Assembly (NCBI GenBank): GCA_029747585.1
Contig: JAPEVF010000383.1
Location: forward strand, 1-42,675
Direction of reading: 5' to 3'
Length of the DNA stretch: 42,675 nt
Origin: Pleurotus djamor
Taxonomy: Eukaryota; Basidiomycota; Agaricomycetes; Agaricales; Pleurotaceae
Shown: positions 12,415-23,932 of the stretch, one piece after another
How the letters are laid out: every line of letters starts with the position of its first letter
How positions within the stretch are numbered: the stretch's first letter is position 1
The notes under the pieces: generated by a model
What the model was told of the DNA's origin: nothing
The model's database searches: none
The model's input: the letters and a program-made list of their open reading frames with translations, nothing else
Program-made: the position numbers and the translations under genes

Positions 12415-15302
12415 ATGGAATCAAACACGCNTCACNTCAAAGCGGACGACAACGAAATGGACGTGGACTCTGAGCCCCTTCAAAGTGCTCGGCCTCTTCC
12501 TGACGATCCGACTCCGCCAGTTTATGCCGTGACCTCGAGCACCATGAGAGCCAGCTCCCTTCCAGCTGTCCCCCTCCCGTTCACAGTTGGATATGTATAC
12601 TCTGCAGATATGAGCCAGCACTTNTGTCCGAGGGGTCATCCAGAATGCCCCGACCGATTGGAACACATATGGGCTGCTATCAAGGGAGCCCACCTCCTGG
12701 ACCAAATGAAATGTATACCAATACGACCNGTAAAACAAGCCGAAGCTATGCTAGTCCATACNGAAGATCACTGGAACAAGGTAGAATCAATACAATGTTT
12801 GTAAATTACCCCTTCCATCTAAATGTGTGCTAATTTGGCGGACGTTCTGTCCTTAACGCGTGTAGATTTGACTCAAGAACAGATAGCGAACTCGGAGGAG
12901 TACTACGATCAACTATCTTTGTATGTGATGGCAGGGACGACGCGAGCTGCNCGTCTTAGTTGTGGTGGTGTTATTGAAGCTTCCCTTGCTGTTGCCCGAG
13001 GGGAAGTGCGGAAGTCGTTCGCNATTGTAAGACCCCCAGGTCATCATGCAGAACCTGATGAACACATGGGCTTCTGTTTCTACAATAACGTAGCCGTGGC
13101 AGCCCGAGTTGTCCAGCAATTGACAAAAATCAAGAAGATNTTGATTCTGGATTGGTACANNTTTCATTGCTCTATTCTTCCTGTGGCNAATCCTGATGCT
13201 TTTNGTGCTCTCAGGGACGTTCACCATGGTGCGTTGAAGTTTTCTTTTGAAANTTACCGTTCAAGAACTTGTAACAAGGTAATGGAACGCAAAGAGCNTT
13301 CAATGATGANCCATCCATATTATATATGTCCCTACATCGTTTCGAAGGTGGACAGTTCTATCCATGTGGCCCGTTCGGGGGAATAGAATCGTGTGGAGAA
13401 GGCCCAGGGCTTGGGTAGTAGGTCTTCCCCTGGATGGCTCTCCAATCAACATCCTCTAACCCCGTTAGCTCCGTTAACATACCTTGGCCAGAGGCTGGTA
13501 TGACTGACGCGGACTATATTCTAGCGTTTCAGAAGATTGTGATGCCAATAGCTACTGAATTTGCCCCCGAACTAGTTATGAGTGGGTCTTTTCGACAGCT
13601 TTACAGCCTATTCGCTCACCGCGTTCGTTAGTCTCCGCTGGCTTCGATGCAGCTGCTGGTGATGAGCTAGGGGAATGCTTCGTAAGTCCAGCAGGGTATG
13701 CGCACATGACCTACATGCTTTCCGGCCTCGCGAGGGGTCGTGTTGTTGTTGCTCTTGAGGTGATTTCTCCGCTCGTTTCTTTGTACCACGGCATTGATGG
13801 ATAATTAGGGAGGTTATAATCTGAACTCAATATCGCAATCAGCATTGGCTGTCACGCGCGTGATCCTTGGAGAGCCCCCGGAAGAACTCCCGTCTATGNT
13901 AGCTGGTGACTCTGCGTCCGAGACAATCTTACTTGTGGCNAAGCAACAGAGNAAATATTGGAGGAGCGTAGATCCCAAGGCTTGTGAACCNATAAAAGGT
14001 TGCTTCGCTGATTTCTCCATGTCAGCATACTCACTCTCCAATAGACTTCGAGCCTCTCGCAATCCCTGTGACAGGTATGTGTTCTAGCCGGTCCCTCCAC
14101 TGCAACGCTATAAACCCATTGTAGAAATCCTGAAGAACCATCGTCAATTCTTCCTACTCAATCAGTACCAGTTCCTGCAAGTACCCTTCCCTGCTCAAAT
14201 GGAAGAACGATTNACTCAACAAGTTCTTGTCTCGTATGTTTCCCCCTTCTCTTGACACCTCTGAATGANTTTTAAGGTACATCTTAGGCCAGATTTNATG
14301 ACNAACAAAACGGTCGTGTTCTTCGTGCATGAATTGTGAGTTCCCTTTGCCCCCCTGTGGTCNGTGGTATNGCCTTNCTTATACAGCCAGTGGTAACCTC
14401 CGAGCCGAACTTGACCCATCGACAATGTGTGACCTGGAAGTAGAAAAATCTTACCTAGTAAGGACCTCGTTCACCTTTCCACTTGATGCTGACAANCACC
14501 AGATCGACTACACAAGACAACTCATCGATTGGNCACAACAAGAGGNGTATGGNNTGGTAGACATCAATACATTTCCCCGGCCTATCACATCGCCTAAAAC
14601 GGTAAGGATCGCACTTGGTNGANNNAGCATTGTTGATACTTNNNNNGTCAAGANCAACCAACGCATNAAGACTCGTGACGAAATATGNCGCGAGTTGATC
14701 ATATATCTATGGGACAACTACGTTTCGCAAGTATCTTTGCTAGTTAGGGACGACCACCCATTGAACGTCGAGCAGGTTATCCATGGCAACTCGCGTCATT
14801 TTCATATCTCATGGTCCCGGTTGCCAACCGTTAATGGATCTCATCGATGAACGATGTAAGTCACAGTCCTCTCTAGAATTTTGATTCATCAATAACGCTT
14901 CTCCAGCTTCAACCGTTATGCGATTGGTGAAAGCTGTCATCCAGGTGATTGGACTATCAAGAATACCTCCAGCTCCCAGGTATGCAGATGATACCCGGGC
15001 TTGGTATGCAAAGGTAGCCTTATCCCACTGTATTTGTTATTAGGATTGACCTTTCTCAAACCTACCTTAGCATTCCTTCATCGTTCTCCCCAGTTCGCAT
15101 CCACTTTTCGATCCTCGCCAGAAGAAAAACTTCAGGCGTCATGGCGCCTTTTCCCCCTTCGGTCAATCCAACAATTCCTTCCGTATTGTAATATTTTTGA
15201 CATCCTTTCGCAGACGAACGCCAACCGGCTAAACTCATCATTCGGGCGTTCCCCGCGATGAAGGACTTCATTCAAAAATCTTTATCAGGGACACCTCCAT
15301 AA
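12415..15302 (+). CDS. hda1: Class II histone deacetylase (Hda1/Clr3) with C-terminal Arb2 domain
   Basis: Removes acetyl groups from histone lysines in the nucleus to silence chromatin. [57 protein letters not shown] and [15 protein letters not shown] are all present, so the Zn ligands and catalytic His pair are kept. The Arb2 domain follows: [35 protein letters not shown], then [16 protein letters not shown] and a final [15 protein letters not shown]. Exons I support: 12415-12796, 12866-13154, 13215-13228 (14 nt), 13279-13414, 13469-13581, 13632-13759, 13809-13998, 14045-14074, 14125-14233, 14288-14335, 14391 onward to 14726 with one or two further introns, 14776-14855, 14907-15013, 15071-15161, 15214-15302. 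The intron 14727-14775 is GC-AG. Many Ns fall here, but no true frame break remains. The gene is convergent with the amidohydrolase, 55 bp apart. Confidence 0.88.
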
Positions 15303-15357
15303 TTTATCTACATTTCGTCGATATGATTTACATAGGAAAATCATTGTGATAGATTTG

Positions 15358-18300
15358 TTACACCATATATACCACTCCCCCACGCGCAGAGATCAGGCCA
15401 ACGACTTTGGCTTCAATATCCAAGAGAGATCCAGACTTCGTTACTACTAAATCCATGTTAGCGGCNTCCTCGTCAATACCTAACAACTTCTCCAAGTTGA
15501 CGGATCCTAGGGCCAAAGCATCTGACTTGGACAACAAACCCTTGGCATCAAGTGCAGCCTACGCAAGTAATTTAGACACGAATCCACTGGGCATCGCTAC
15601 CGTACGCACCCATCCTAGCTCGAAACGCGTATTGCGAGCATTCCAGGCCTCCTCGACGCCAATGCCGACAGTCACGTTCGCTTCCAACAGTGCGACAACG
15701 GCGGTCGATTCGCTGAGTGGGGGCCCAGGGAGGCTATCATTAAGACGAAAGGGTTAAGTATTAGCCCGTCCAAAACGAAAGGCAACCTACATGCGCTTCC
15801 TTTCCCAAGTTGTAGGGAATGGCCGATATTGTACGAGAACAACGCCTATACCAGCGTGACCAATTTCAGTAGCGATGAGGTGGGCTTCGTGAGCTCCGGC
15901 AAAAGTGACTTGGATCGGTGCGTTAGTTGTAGTCTCAATTTCAGCTTTCAGCTGGATGAGGGATGCCATGTCATCAGCGCTGTGAACAGTGATGACAAGA
16001 GGTATATCGCCCTGATTATGCTCAGTTACCAACATAAGGGATAGCGGGAGTGGAACGGAACATACCTTCATAACGGACTTCACCGCGGTACCAAGTTCGC
16101 CATTCACTTTCCCTAGGAAGATCTTTCGCAAGGCCGCGATCTGGGTGCTGACGCTGATAGCAGAATCATGCGTTATTGTAACATGTAGAGATGTTATGTC
16201 TTTGAGGACAGCACCGTCCTCGAGTTTGTGCAAGGCCCCAACGGAGAATGCCGTACCGAGTCCGGAGAGGAAACCTGAGGCCTTTGGTGAAACCACGCCA
16301 TTGGTCACCCCCGAGCGGTATGCAAGGCTAGGACATATTGTTCAGCCACATACGAGAATAAAATCGAACGGAACAAGGTACGCACAGTGCATCCCTTGAG
16401 GAAAACTGAAGCCCATCAACTCCTCTCACTACAGCTCCTTCGCCACCGATAATTTCAGGAAGCTTCGACTTCAGAGGATCATCCACAACACCATCGGCGG
16501 TGCTTGCTTCACCCTGGATTTCTTGCAAACCCAAGGGAGAACCATAAGTCAGTAAACCTGGGCTATAAGCATTGTAAGCAGTGATCAGACCTGGATAACA
16601 AAAGACACGTACGCAATAGACCCTCCTTCGATATTCACAGTCGGGGCGGAAGCAAGGCCTGTGACAGTACTTTCGCAGTGGTATGAAGAGCCACTGCACA
16701 CAATTTGGCCGCGATGCACGACGGCCACACCAGAGGTACTGGCATCGGTAGCACCGAAAATTTGGCGAATGGTGCCACCACGCTTGGCGAATACGCTACT
16801 AACATTAGTGAAAATAACCGACTCGGTCTTCAACTTATTGGGAGTCAAAGGCGGAAGCCCTTCGTATTTGATGGTATCTGCGACTTCCTTGTCGAAATTT
16901 GGGGTTTTCGGAGCCGTTTGTAATTCAGAGGGCTTCTCCAAAACGTGAGGATCATCCAACTGTGGGATTCCGTCGATGTAGACTTGCTTTGGGGTAGCAC
17001 CAAGGACTAAAGGATGGCTATCCCAGATAACGACGTCTAGATCGGGCGTGCGTAAACTAGAAGCGTGAACTGTACAACATCACACTTACCAGCATCATAT
17101 CCTAAAATGGATGTAAAACTGAGTTTCGTGGTATCATGTTATGGTTTTCGTCACAACAGACCTTCTCTTATGAAGCCAATCCGATGACCCATTCCCATCA
17201 CAGTGGCTGGTGTGGAGGTTACAGAGGCGAGAGCAAGATTACTCGATAAGCCGTAGTAATGAGCTTGCTGAGCTTCGTACAAAAGATATCTGGAGTCGAG
17301 GACTGGGTGATCACTCTGGTTGAACACACGAAATCAGATGTCGTGATTGTTCGCATCGTGAATTCAAGCCCTACCTTCATGACAACATTCAGACCGTTGT
17401 CCGCCAGAATTCGAGCAGCAAACTCGGATCCTCTGTATGCCTCTCGCTTGTACCTGGCATTCGTAGCGAACATGGCAACGGCAGGTGGGCCGCCGTACGC
17501 TTTCTTGAGGAGATCAGGGACCAAGTAGGTCTCATGTGCATGATGGAAAGCCGCAACAGAAAACTTGAACTCGTTTGTGAGCTAATGTAGCCGATCAGCA
17601 CGACGCCTAGGTTTTTGGGAGGAGGAATGTATACGCACCCTTACGATGCCATCGAGATCTACAGCTTCGTAGCAATGATTATGGATCTAGTGGCGTCAAT
17701 ACTGAGAGTGCGTGGGCGAAACATGAGTTGTCACCACCCACCTTGACGCGTCCACGGAGAACGTCCACCAGAGCTTCCCATTGTAAGTCCTCAGGGAACT
17801 CCCCGATTTCGTCCCAGAGGCCAGCTTCTGCTTTGGCACAGAAGTCATCTTGGGAAACTTTGATTTGTCGAGCCTTCTCATAGCTAATTTAATGTANAAT
17901 TGTGAGGACAAGCGGAGAGAGAATGGTGAAATGGTGCACATACCCTTGTCTGAGAGCCCAAATGGTGTCCATCCGAGTGGCACTATAGAGACGACCTTAC
18001 CAGATGCCTTGAGCATTGCAAAGATACAGGGAGAATGTCGATATCAAGAAGATACACACTTGGATTTTCGCCTAGGTAGCACGCATCAATTGATGTTTAC
18101 AACTCCAGATGAAGGTCACGTACCGCAGGCATGTCTATGAGAAAGCGTCTTGGTCAGGTTCTAGGAGACGATGGACGATGTGTCACTCACTTCATTTGTC
18201 TCCAACGAGGGGGGAGTGAAGGATCTACGCGCGTGTCGTTCAGAGTGAACGGCGGTTCCAGGAGCATAGCCGAAGATGACCGTTCCTTGGTTGGCCTGAG

Positions 18301-19047
18301 TTTGATGCTAAATGCTTGTCCTCCAATTGAGTTGGCGGAACCGGGGAGAACATTTGCGGTGGTTACACCACCGGAGATAGTGAGTTTGTACGCATCGTCG
18401 TGAGTATTGAGACCATCGAGACTTCTCAACCAAGGCTGCACGAGTCCCTTGACGGAGTTGCCATCCGAACTACCTCGCAGGCCAGGTGAACTGTAAACGC
18501 CGAGATGGGAATGCAAGTCGACAATTCTATAACAAGTTGCCGCGTGACTCTTAGCTAGTTTTCCGAAGATACTTTAGGTGACTCACCCAGGCGTGACCCA
18601 GCTACCAGCCGCGTCCACTGTCACCAAGTCTCCAAGTAGCGTAAGCGCGCTTTCTTCGACTTCGCCCACTGTTTGTATTAATCCCTTGGCAAGAAGTAAG
18701 TCACCCTTGACCACTTTGTACCCCGATGCATCACCAGTCCAAATCGTGGCATTCTGAATGAGAACGGGTTTTGTTCCAGACTCCAAACGGTCCGATTGAG
18801 TCCTAGAGTGAAAGTCCGGCGGCGGACCTGGCAGCCTGTGGAGATCGGCGCATTTCTGGAGGCTCTCTTCAGCATGGAGGGGCAGTCTGGCTGTTTTGTG
18901 GTTGGTTTGGGTCGTCCAAAGGTTGAGTGTCGCGAGAGACAACCCAACAGTGGTCAAACCCAATGCCATCAGACGCAACTTCGCATTCTTTGGTCTTGGG
19001 GGCCTCGAAGGCGGCGCGTGAGTTGGCAAGTCCTTCGTCGCCGACAT
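15358..19047 (-). CDS. Membrane-anchored amidohydrolase (metal-dependent composite-domain hydrolase)
   Basis: A long gene of ten or more exons, ATG 19047 and stop 15360-15358. Residues 25-46 form one hydrophobic helix after a Pro/Arg-rich leader, a signal anchor placing the enzyme in the secretory lumen or outside. The composite domain starts ATIWTGDASGYKVVKGDLLL. Exon 2 begins IVDLHSHLGVYSS, the HxH metal pair of amidohydrolases. Further expected ligands follow: NHCYEAVDLDG (about 17660), the YLVPDLLKKAYGG region and SDHPVLDSRYLLYEA (about 17300), then GYDADLVIWDSHPL. The C-terminal half (16959 to 15358) returns to beta structure and a helical end. Related fungal proteins are often labelled carbohydrate esterase family 9, but the substrate cannot be told from sequence; imidazolonepropionase-like or peptide/amide substrates are equally possible. 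It is divergent from rad10. Confidence 0.75.
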
Positions 19048-19229
19048 CGTGGTTTGAAGGAAGGAGGAAAGAAACCGTTATCAAGGCAGCAGCATCCAGT
19101 GTAATTCGAGCCTTGAGAAAATGCCGTATGGACTCCGTATGGGAGCGTATGGGGTGATCAGTGTGCTAAGTTAGGCGCGTCAGGGGCGTCGGAGTCAGTG
19201 ATCGTGACTCTTTCCTACTTCCTTCAACC
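19048..19229. promoter_or_regulatory. Divergent promoter amidohydrolase / rad10
   Basis: Only 182 bp separate the two outward-facing start codons. It must carry both promoters. No TATA box is evident. A direct repeat, CGTATGG(A/G), occurs twice at about 19123-19152 (GCCGTATGGACTCCGTATGG and GAGCGTATGGGG). Confidence 0.45.
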
Positions 19230-20465
19230 ATGTCCTCATCCAAGGAGCCCGCTCCTTCTACCGTCCAGTCGGGCTCAGGTTCGGGAAACAATATCATTAT
19301 CAGTCCTTTGCAGGTAAACGACCACCTTATGCACTTAAAAGCTTTTTGCTCATTGAGGACAGCGCGGTAATCCCGTGCTTGAATGTATCCGCAACGTCGG
19401 CAAAGAATTTGGTGAAATTGTTGCTGATTACCAAGTGGGTAGAACCACCGCCGTCCTTTTTCTCAGGTTCGTGGGCATGATTATCCCACCAGAGCCGGCT
19501 GGCTGACATCAAGTGGACAGTCTGAAATACCATCGTTTACACCCTGAGTATATACACATGCGCATTGAGAAATTGGGCAATTCCTACGGCCTTCGCATAG
19601 TACTTATCCTATGTGACGTGGTGAGCACCATTGGGTATATCTACCAATGTCATAGAAGGAGGCTTATATCTGGTTCCAGTCCGAACACAAAGAACCCATT
19701 CGTGAGATAACGAAGGTACTCATACCCGTTTCGGGCTCCCATGAACTGTTCCTAACCACCTTGTCACTCCTAGACATGTCTGATAAATAACATGACTGCC
19801 ATCGTAGCTTTCTCGTTAGTGTATCTTGATACCCGAGAGGGCATGTTTCGCTGATTACTCTCCTCCACGGACAGGTTTGAAGACGCAGGTCACTATCTTT
19901 CGACCTTTAAGCAATTTGAGCACAAGCCTCCGGATATAATCAAAGAAAGGGTCGACAAGGACTATGACAGCATGCTACGCACCTCACTCACATCTATAAA
20001 TCGAATTAATAAAACCGACGTCGAAACCCTCAAGACTTCTTTCGGAGTGAGTCTTCGTCTCGTAGTACTTTGTGGCCTAAGTACATCTCAAACACGGCCT
20101 ATGCTCAGAGCTTCGCGAACATAGCCAAAGCCTCCAGTGAGCAACTCCAAAACCTTCCTGGGTTTGGTCAGGTCAAGATGAGGAACCTCAAGAACGCATT
20201 CGACAAACCCTTTAGGAACCAAAGCACTTCTACAGCTCGAGCTAATCTACGAGCTACGCAGTCACAGCCCATACCCGCCGTGGACAACCAGTCAAGGGAA
20301 CTTTCCAGTAAGGCCAAAGGAAAACGCCCAGCCCTACGGGAGCCCAGTCCTGAATGGGAGATCGAGCTACAGGATTCTCTGCCAGATTCAATTCACAAAG
20401 ACACGATCGAAACGAGTGGAAATTCAAAGTGGGATATTGAGTTAGACCTGAACGAGTCTGACTGA
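19230..20465 (+). CDS. rad10: Rad10/ERCC1 subunit of the XPF-ERCC1 structure-specific endonuclease
   Basis: Seven exons (19230-19313, 19363-19466, 19521-19620, 19680-19715, 19774-19814, 19875-20046, 20109-20465) join in frame to 297 residues. NNIIISPLQRGNPVLECIRN, YHRLHPEYIHMRIEKLG and the VAFSFEDAGHYLSTFKQFE helix are classic ERCC1 central-domain sequence. KTDVETLKTSFGSFANI and LQNLPGFGQVKMRNLKNAF form the tandem helix-hairpin-helix that dimerises with XPF. Rad10 is non-catalytic; with XPF/Rad1 it cuts 5' of lesions in nucleotide excision repair and in crosslink and single-strand-annealing repair. The tail after the HhH is extended by about 80 residues and carries two related W-(E/D)-I-E-L words (PEWEIELQDS and SKWDIELDLN). 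Four junctions use split codons that restore conserved residues. Confidence 0.92.
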
Positions 20466-20660
20466 CAAGTACTCTACTCTATATGAGCGGTAAACTAGCT
20501 TAAACTGGCGATAATGAAGACTAATCTGTGGCTTGATCTATGATGAAGACAGTAAATACAAAATAAGAATAAAAAACTAGAAGCATAGTGCTACGTGTTT
20601 AGGATAGCGAAGGTGATAACACGAAAAATTGTATCGTACAATTAGTTAAGTGTATAACGC
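20466..20660. other. Convergent 3' spacer rad10 / PCNA-box gene
   Basis: 195 bp between two convergent stop codons, AT-rich with AATAAGAATAAAAAACTAG near 20562, which fits shared polyadenylation signals. No gene is seen. Confidence 0.5.
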
Positions 20661-23600
20661 TCATGATTGAGTAGATGTCTTCGGTTGGAAGTACTGCTTC
20701 AGAGTCTTTTTACGAGAGGACCGTGCTCCGATACGTTGATAATATATGCGAAGGGCGAGCTGCTTTAGGCATGCTTTAGTTCTTGAGCGATGGAGGTTAG
20801 TGGCACGCGTGTCCTCTGATACCAGTCGAGTTAGCTGACTGAAGATAGCTAAGGATGGAAGAAGACCCACCGATTCGCGAATGTAACTGGTCGATAGCTA
20901 GACCGATAAGCTGTAACGGGGTCTTTGGCGGTTTCTCTCTCCAGTCTCCCCGAATGTGCTGCATGGCGTCTTCTCTGGAGGCGTAGAGGTCCACGTCTGA
21001 GAGAGCGACACCCAGGATGTGGACATAGTATCCCATATTGACGAAGTTGGTGTCCGAACGGATTTGGAATACAGCACGCGTCGATGATCCCTCTACATGT
21101 AGAAGGTCGACCAAAGGGAGCAAGTTGGGGAGCTCAAAATAGTCCGACTAAACGAGATCGCGTTAATATTGTCAGAGGCGATGGAGATAAATGGCAGCTA
21201 CCTCGCTGACAGTCTGCACTCCAAGGAGGACTGAACGCGCTATACACCTTGCGAGCCGAATGGTACGGCCAGAACCAGAGGCAAACAACCCGATGACATG
21301 CGAAATATGCACAAGATCCAAATCCGACAGGTATTTCAGTATACGCGTACTGATAGTGGCCTCCTGCAGCACGAAATCAGACCACGAAGACGCAGGTTTA
21401 TATTCACAAGACCCTTACCATTCGTGGATCTATCGCCTCCGGCGAGGAGATAGAGGAGCAGACCCCTTGTATGGCAATGACGACGTCCCGAGTAATTGAT
21501 TGAGAACATGAGGGATCCAGTGCAATGAGCAGCAACGCGATAAGGGTATCGGGTACCTCTGCGGGTAGGAGACTCCCACACCTTACGAAACCACGTATTC
21601 AGACATTGAACGAGACCAGAATATCAACGGGGGCTTACTTGGCCGACAAAGTCACCAACTTGAAAAACCGAGCCACATGTTGTTCACGGGATGCTGTGTC
21701 AGGTCTGCCTACGGCGTCCGCACATTGCCATCCTTGTTTATTCATCACGATTGGGTCGGCTCCCAAAGAAATAAGAGCAGAGACCAGTGAAGGGAATTCC
21801 AACGGATGTGCTGCTGATTTAGGTTCGTCCCACAGCCGTTGCAACGCTAGGTAAGCAGAAGTCCCTAGGTCCGAGTTCTCGCTGCAGGCTGTTCAAACTA
21901 TTAGGCAATAATGGACGTGGAGTTGAAGTAAACTGACCCAGTCGGAAGAGCACAGGCATCATAGTTCGCAGAGCACTTGATCCCATTGTTTCAACTATGC
22001 AGCCGGCCAGGCTAGTATCTAGAATGGGGGTGAGCTGGGAAACCAATATCTTGAGTCCAGAACACGTACCACCACGTTGGAGAGCGGAGGCGAAGGCATT
22101 GACAAAAGGATCTTGGGTATCAAGTCCGGATGGAAGGGTAGTCACCCCTTCGATATCCATACCGTCGTCCTGGACGACCCAGAGGGGAACTCCGAATGGT
22201 CGAGCGTCCTCGTCGTCAGGATGAACTTTGGCGCTATCCAAAAGACTCCTGATACCCTGCACATTGTCAGTACCACACAAGCGCTCTTGGTCTTCTTCAG
22301 TCATCAAGGAGGCCACATCCGTAGCCGGGACAGAGGCATGTCTTTTGTCTTGCTGACCGTGGAGGTCAAGGTCAGAATCAGAGTCGTTCCCATTTTCATC
22401 ATCCATTTCGTCCAACATGGCTTTCCTGCCCGTGGATGAACCTCCGGCTGCGCAACCGGCACTGATTCTCCTTTTCTCTGCCGCCGCCTTCTCTTTGAGG
22501 AGTGGTATGAAGGGAGCAGGCTTTGGCTTCGCCTTTTCCTCTGCCTTCAGACCGACATTGGATTTGCTCCCGTCCGTCGGGCGTTTGCCCTTGCCTCGTA
22601 AGTCGTAACGCCTGATGGGGCTCGCCACAGCCTTGATAGAAGGAATGCTGGGGGATGTGTTAGTGACATCACTCCAGGATGATCTCAAAGACGACTAACA
22701 GTGGGTCCATAATGGACTCATCTTCCGAGTCCGTGTCCATAAGGTCATCAAGAGCGATGTTAGGGAGTTTTTCGTCATCACTGTCCATAGCCATCGCACA
22801 GCGACTCTTAATGTCTGCAATGAGTTTGGCTGTCTTCTCCGCAGCGCTAAGCAAGACGGGATTAGGCACGGGGAGCAATGGGTTAGAGACAGGCGGAGTT
22901 GGAGAGATTAGCGCGATGTCGTCTGTCAAAGCAACGGAGGTGGTCGTGGTTTGGACCTCCAAGTCATCATTGGTGAACCGAGAAAGTCCAGAAGTGAATG
23001 AAGAGGGGGAAGTGCTTGCGCGGGAGTCTCCATCGAAGCTAACCACCGTAGCCGGAACAGACGACGACCTGTCACTGACCAACTCGTTCTCCTGTAGCCA
23101 CTTGTTCACTTTTGTCTTGTCTACGGGATCCTGCAGAGTAAGCGCTGAGACATCGACATCCATTTCATCCGACTGGCTGCTTGGAACAACTTCGGACACG
23201 ATGCTGGGCTCCGGAGATGATAGACGAGCTCTCTTGCGAGAGGTGGGATGGGCGGCGACAGATGGTGCAGAGTTTAGCTTGGTGGTGGAGGCAGGGGTCA
23301 AGATGGATGTGGCAATGGCTGAGTTCCGTCTAGGGATACTCTGAGGGGCTATTTGCTCAACATCAGAATCGTCATTGACAACTTTCTTCCGCTTTTGCGT
23401 GCCCTTCGTGGCAGTATTTGTTGATCTTGTGGAGGAGACAGCCTCCTCCACACCCCTCGATTTCTTGGCGTTTCTGACACTTCGTCGCAGATCCGAGGAA
23501 CGCGTCGCGTCTGTAGTCGAAGAGTTGTCAAGGAAGATAACGGCAGCAGACACAATCATCGACTTTCCTGCAGCGGCGTCCTTTTGACTACGGGTTTTCG

Positions 23601-23748
23601 GAGATGCACCCATACTGGGAGTTGGAGTCAGAGGAGCAGCGACGGCCTCTGAGCGCGTACGTTGAGCATTTGGCGGTGGTCGACGCGTAAAGAAGTCAGT
23701 TATTGGCTTCGAACCACTTCCCGATATCTTGGAGGTGATTTTGGGCAT
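20661..23748 (-). CDS. Disordered-helical genome-maintenance protein with PIP-like motifs at both ends; SLF2/Nse6 (CANIN)-like suspected
   Basis: Seven exons (23748-22700, 22647-21938, 21888-21639, 21581-21419, 21363-21202, 21147-20871, 20815-20661) join with matching phases to 921 residues. I start at 23748 because SKPITDFF then lies at residues 13-20, a PCNA-interacting-box-like motif with the 1+3+3 pattern but Ser for Gln; an upstream in-frame ATG (23859) is possible. Residues 20-420 are low-complexity, Ser/Lys/Arg and acidic, with several basic clusters suited to nuclear import. From FIPLLKEKAAAEKRR on, the chain becomes helical (EVPDTLIALLLIALDPS, DLVHISHVIGLFASGSG, PLQLIGLAIDQLHSRIEDTR). 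It ends KKTLKQYFQPKTSTQS, a second PIP-like box. The LLKEK start plus helical repeats recall the CANIN domain of SLF2/Nse6 (SMC5/6 loader), a tentative guess. Gene structure is firm; function is not. Confidence 0.6.
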
Positions 23749-23932
23749 AGTGGCTCTGGAAGAAAGGCGCGTCGCAGCCAGAACCGCTCGTGGTGGAGAC
23801 GCGATATGGACTGAGTTTGAAATCGGACAGGGGATTCGGTTGTTACCCAAAATCTCCAAAATCGTCCCTCGAAAAAAATTATATTGTTGCCCAATTGTTG
23901 CCCAATTGTCGCCTATTGCTATTTATTTACCG

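Noticed and set aside
13140..13390. Deacetylase apparently broken by frame breaks at LILDWY..FHC
   Set aside because: Two ordinary introns around a 14-nt exon restore the full catalytic motif, so a pseudogene call is not supported.
22679..23344. 221-codon plus-strand serine-rich frame
   Set aside because: Antisense shadow of the Ser/Thr-rich first exon of the PCNA-box gene; no start context, domain or intron signals of its own.
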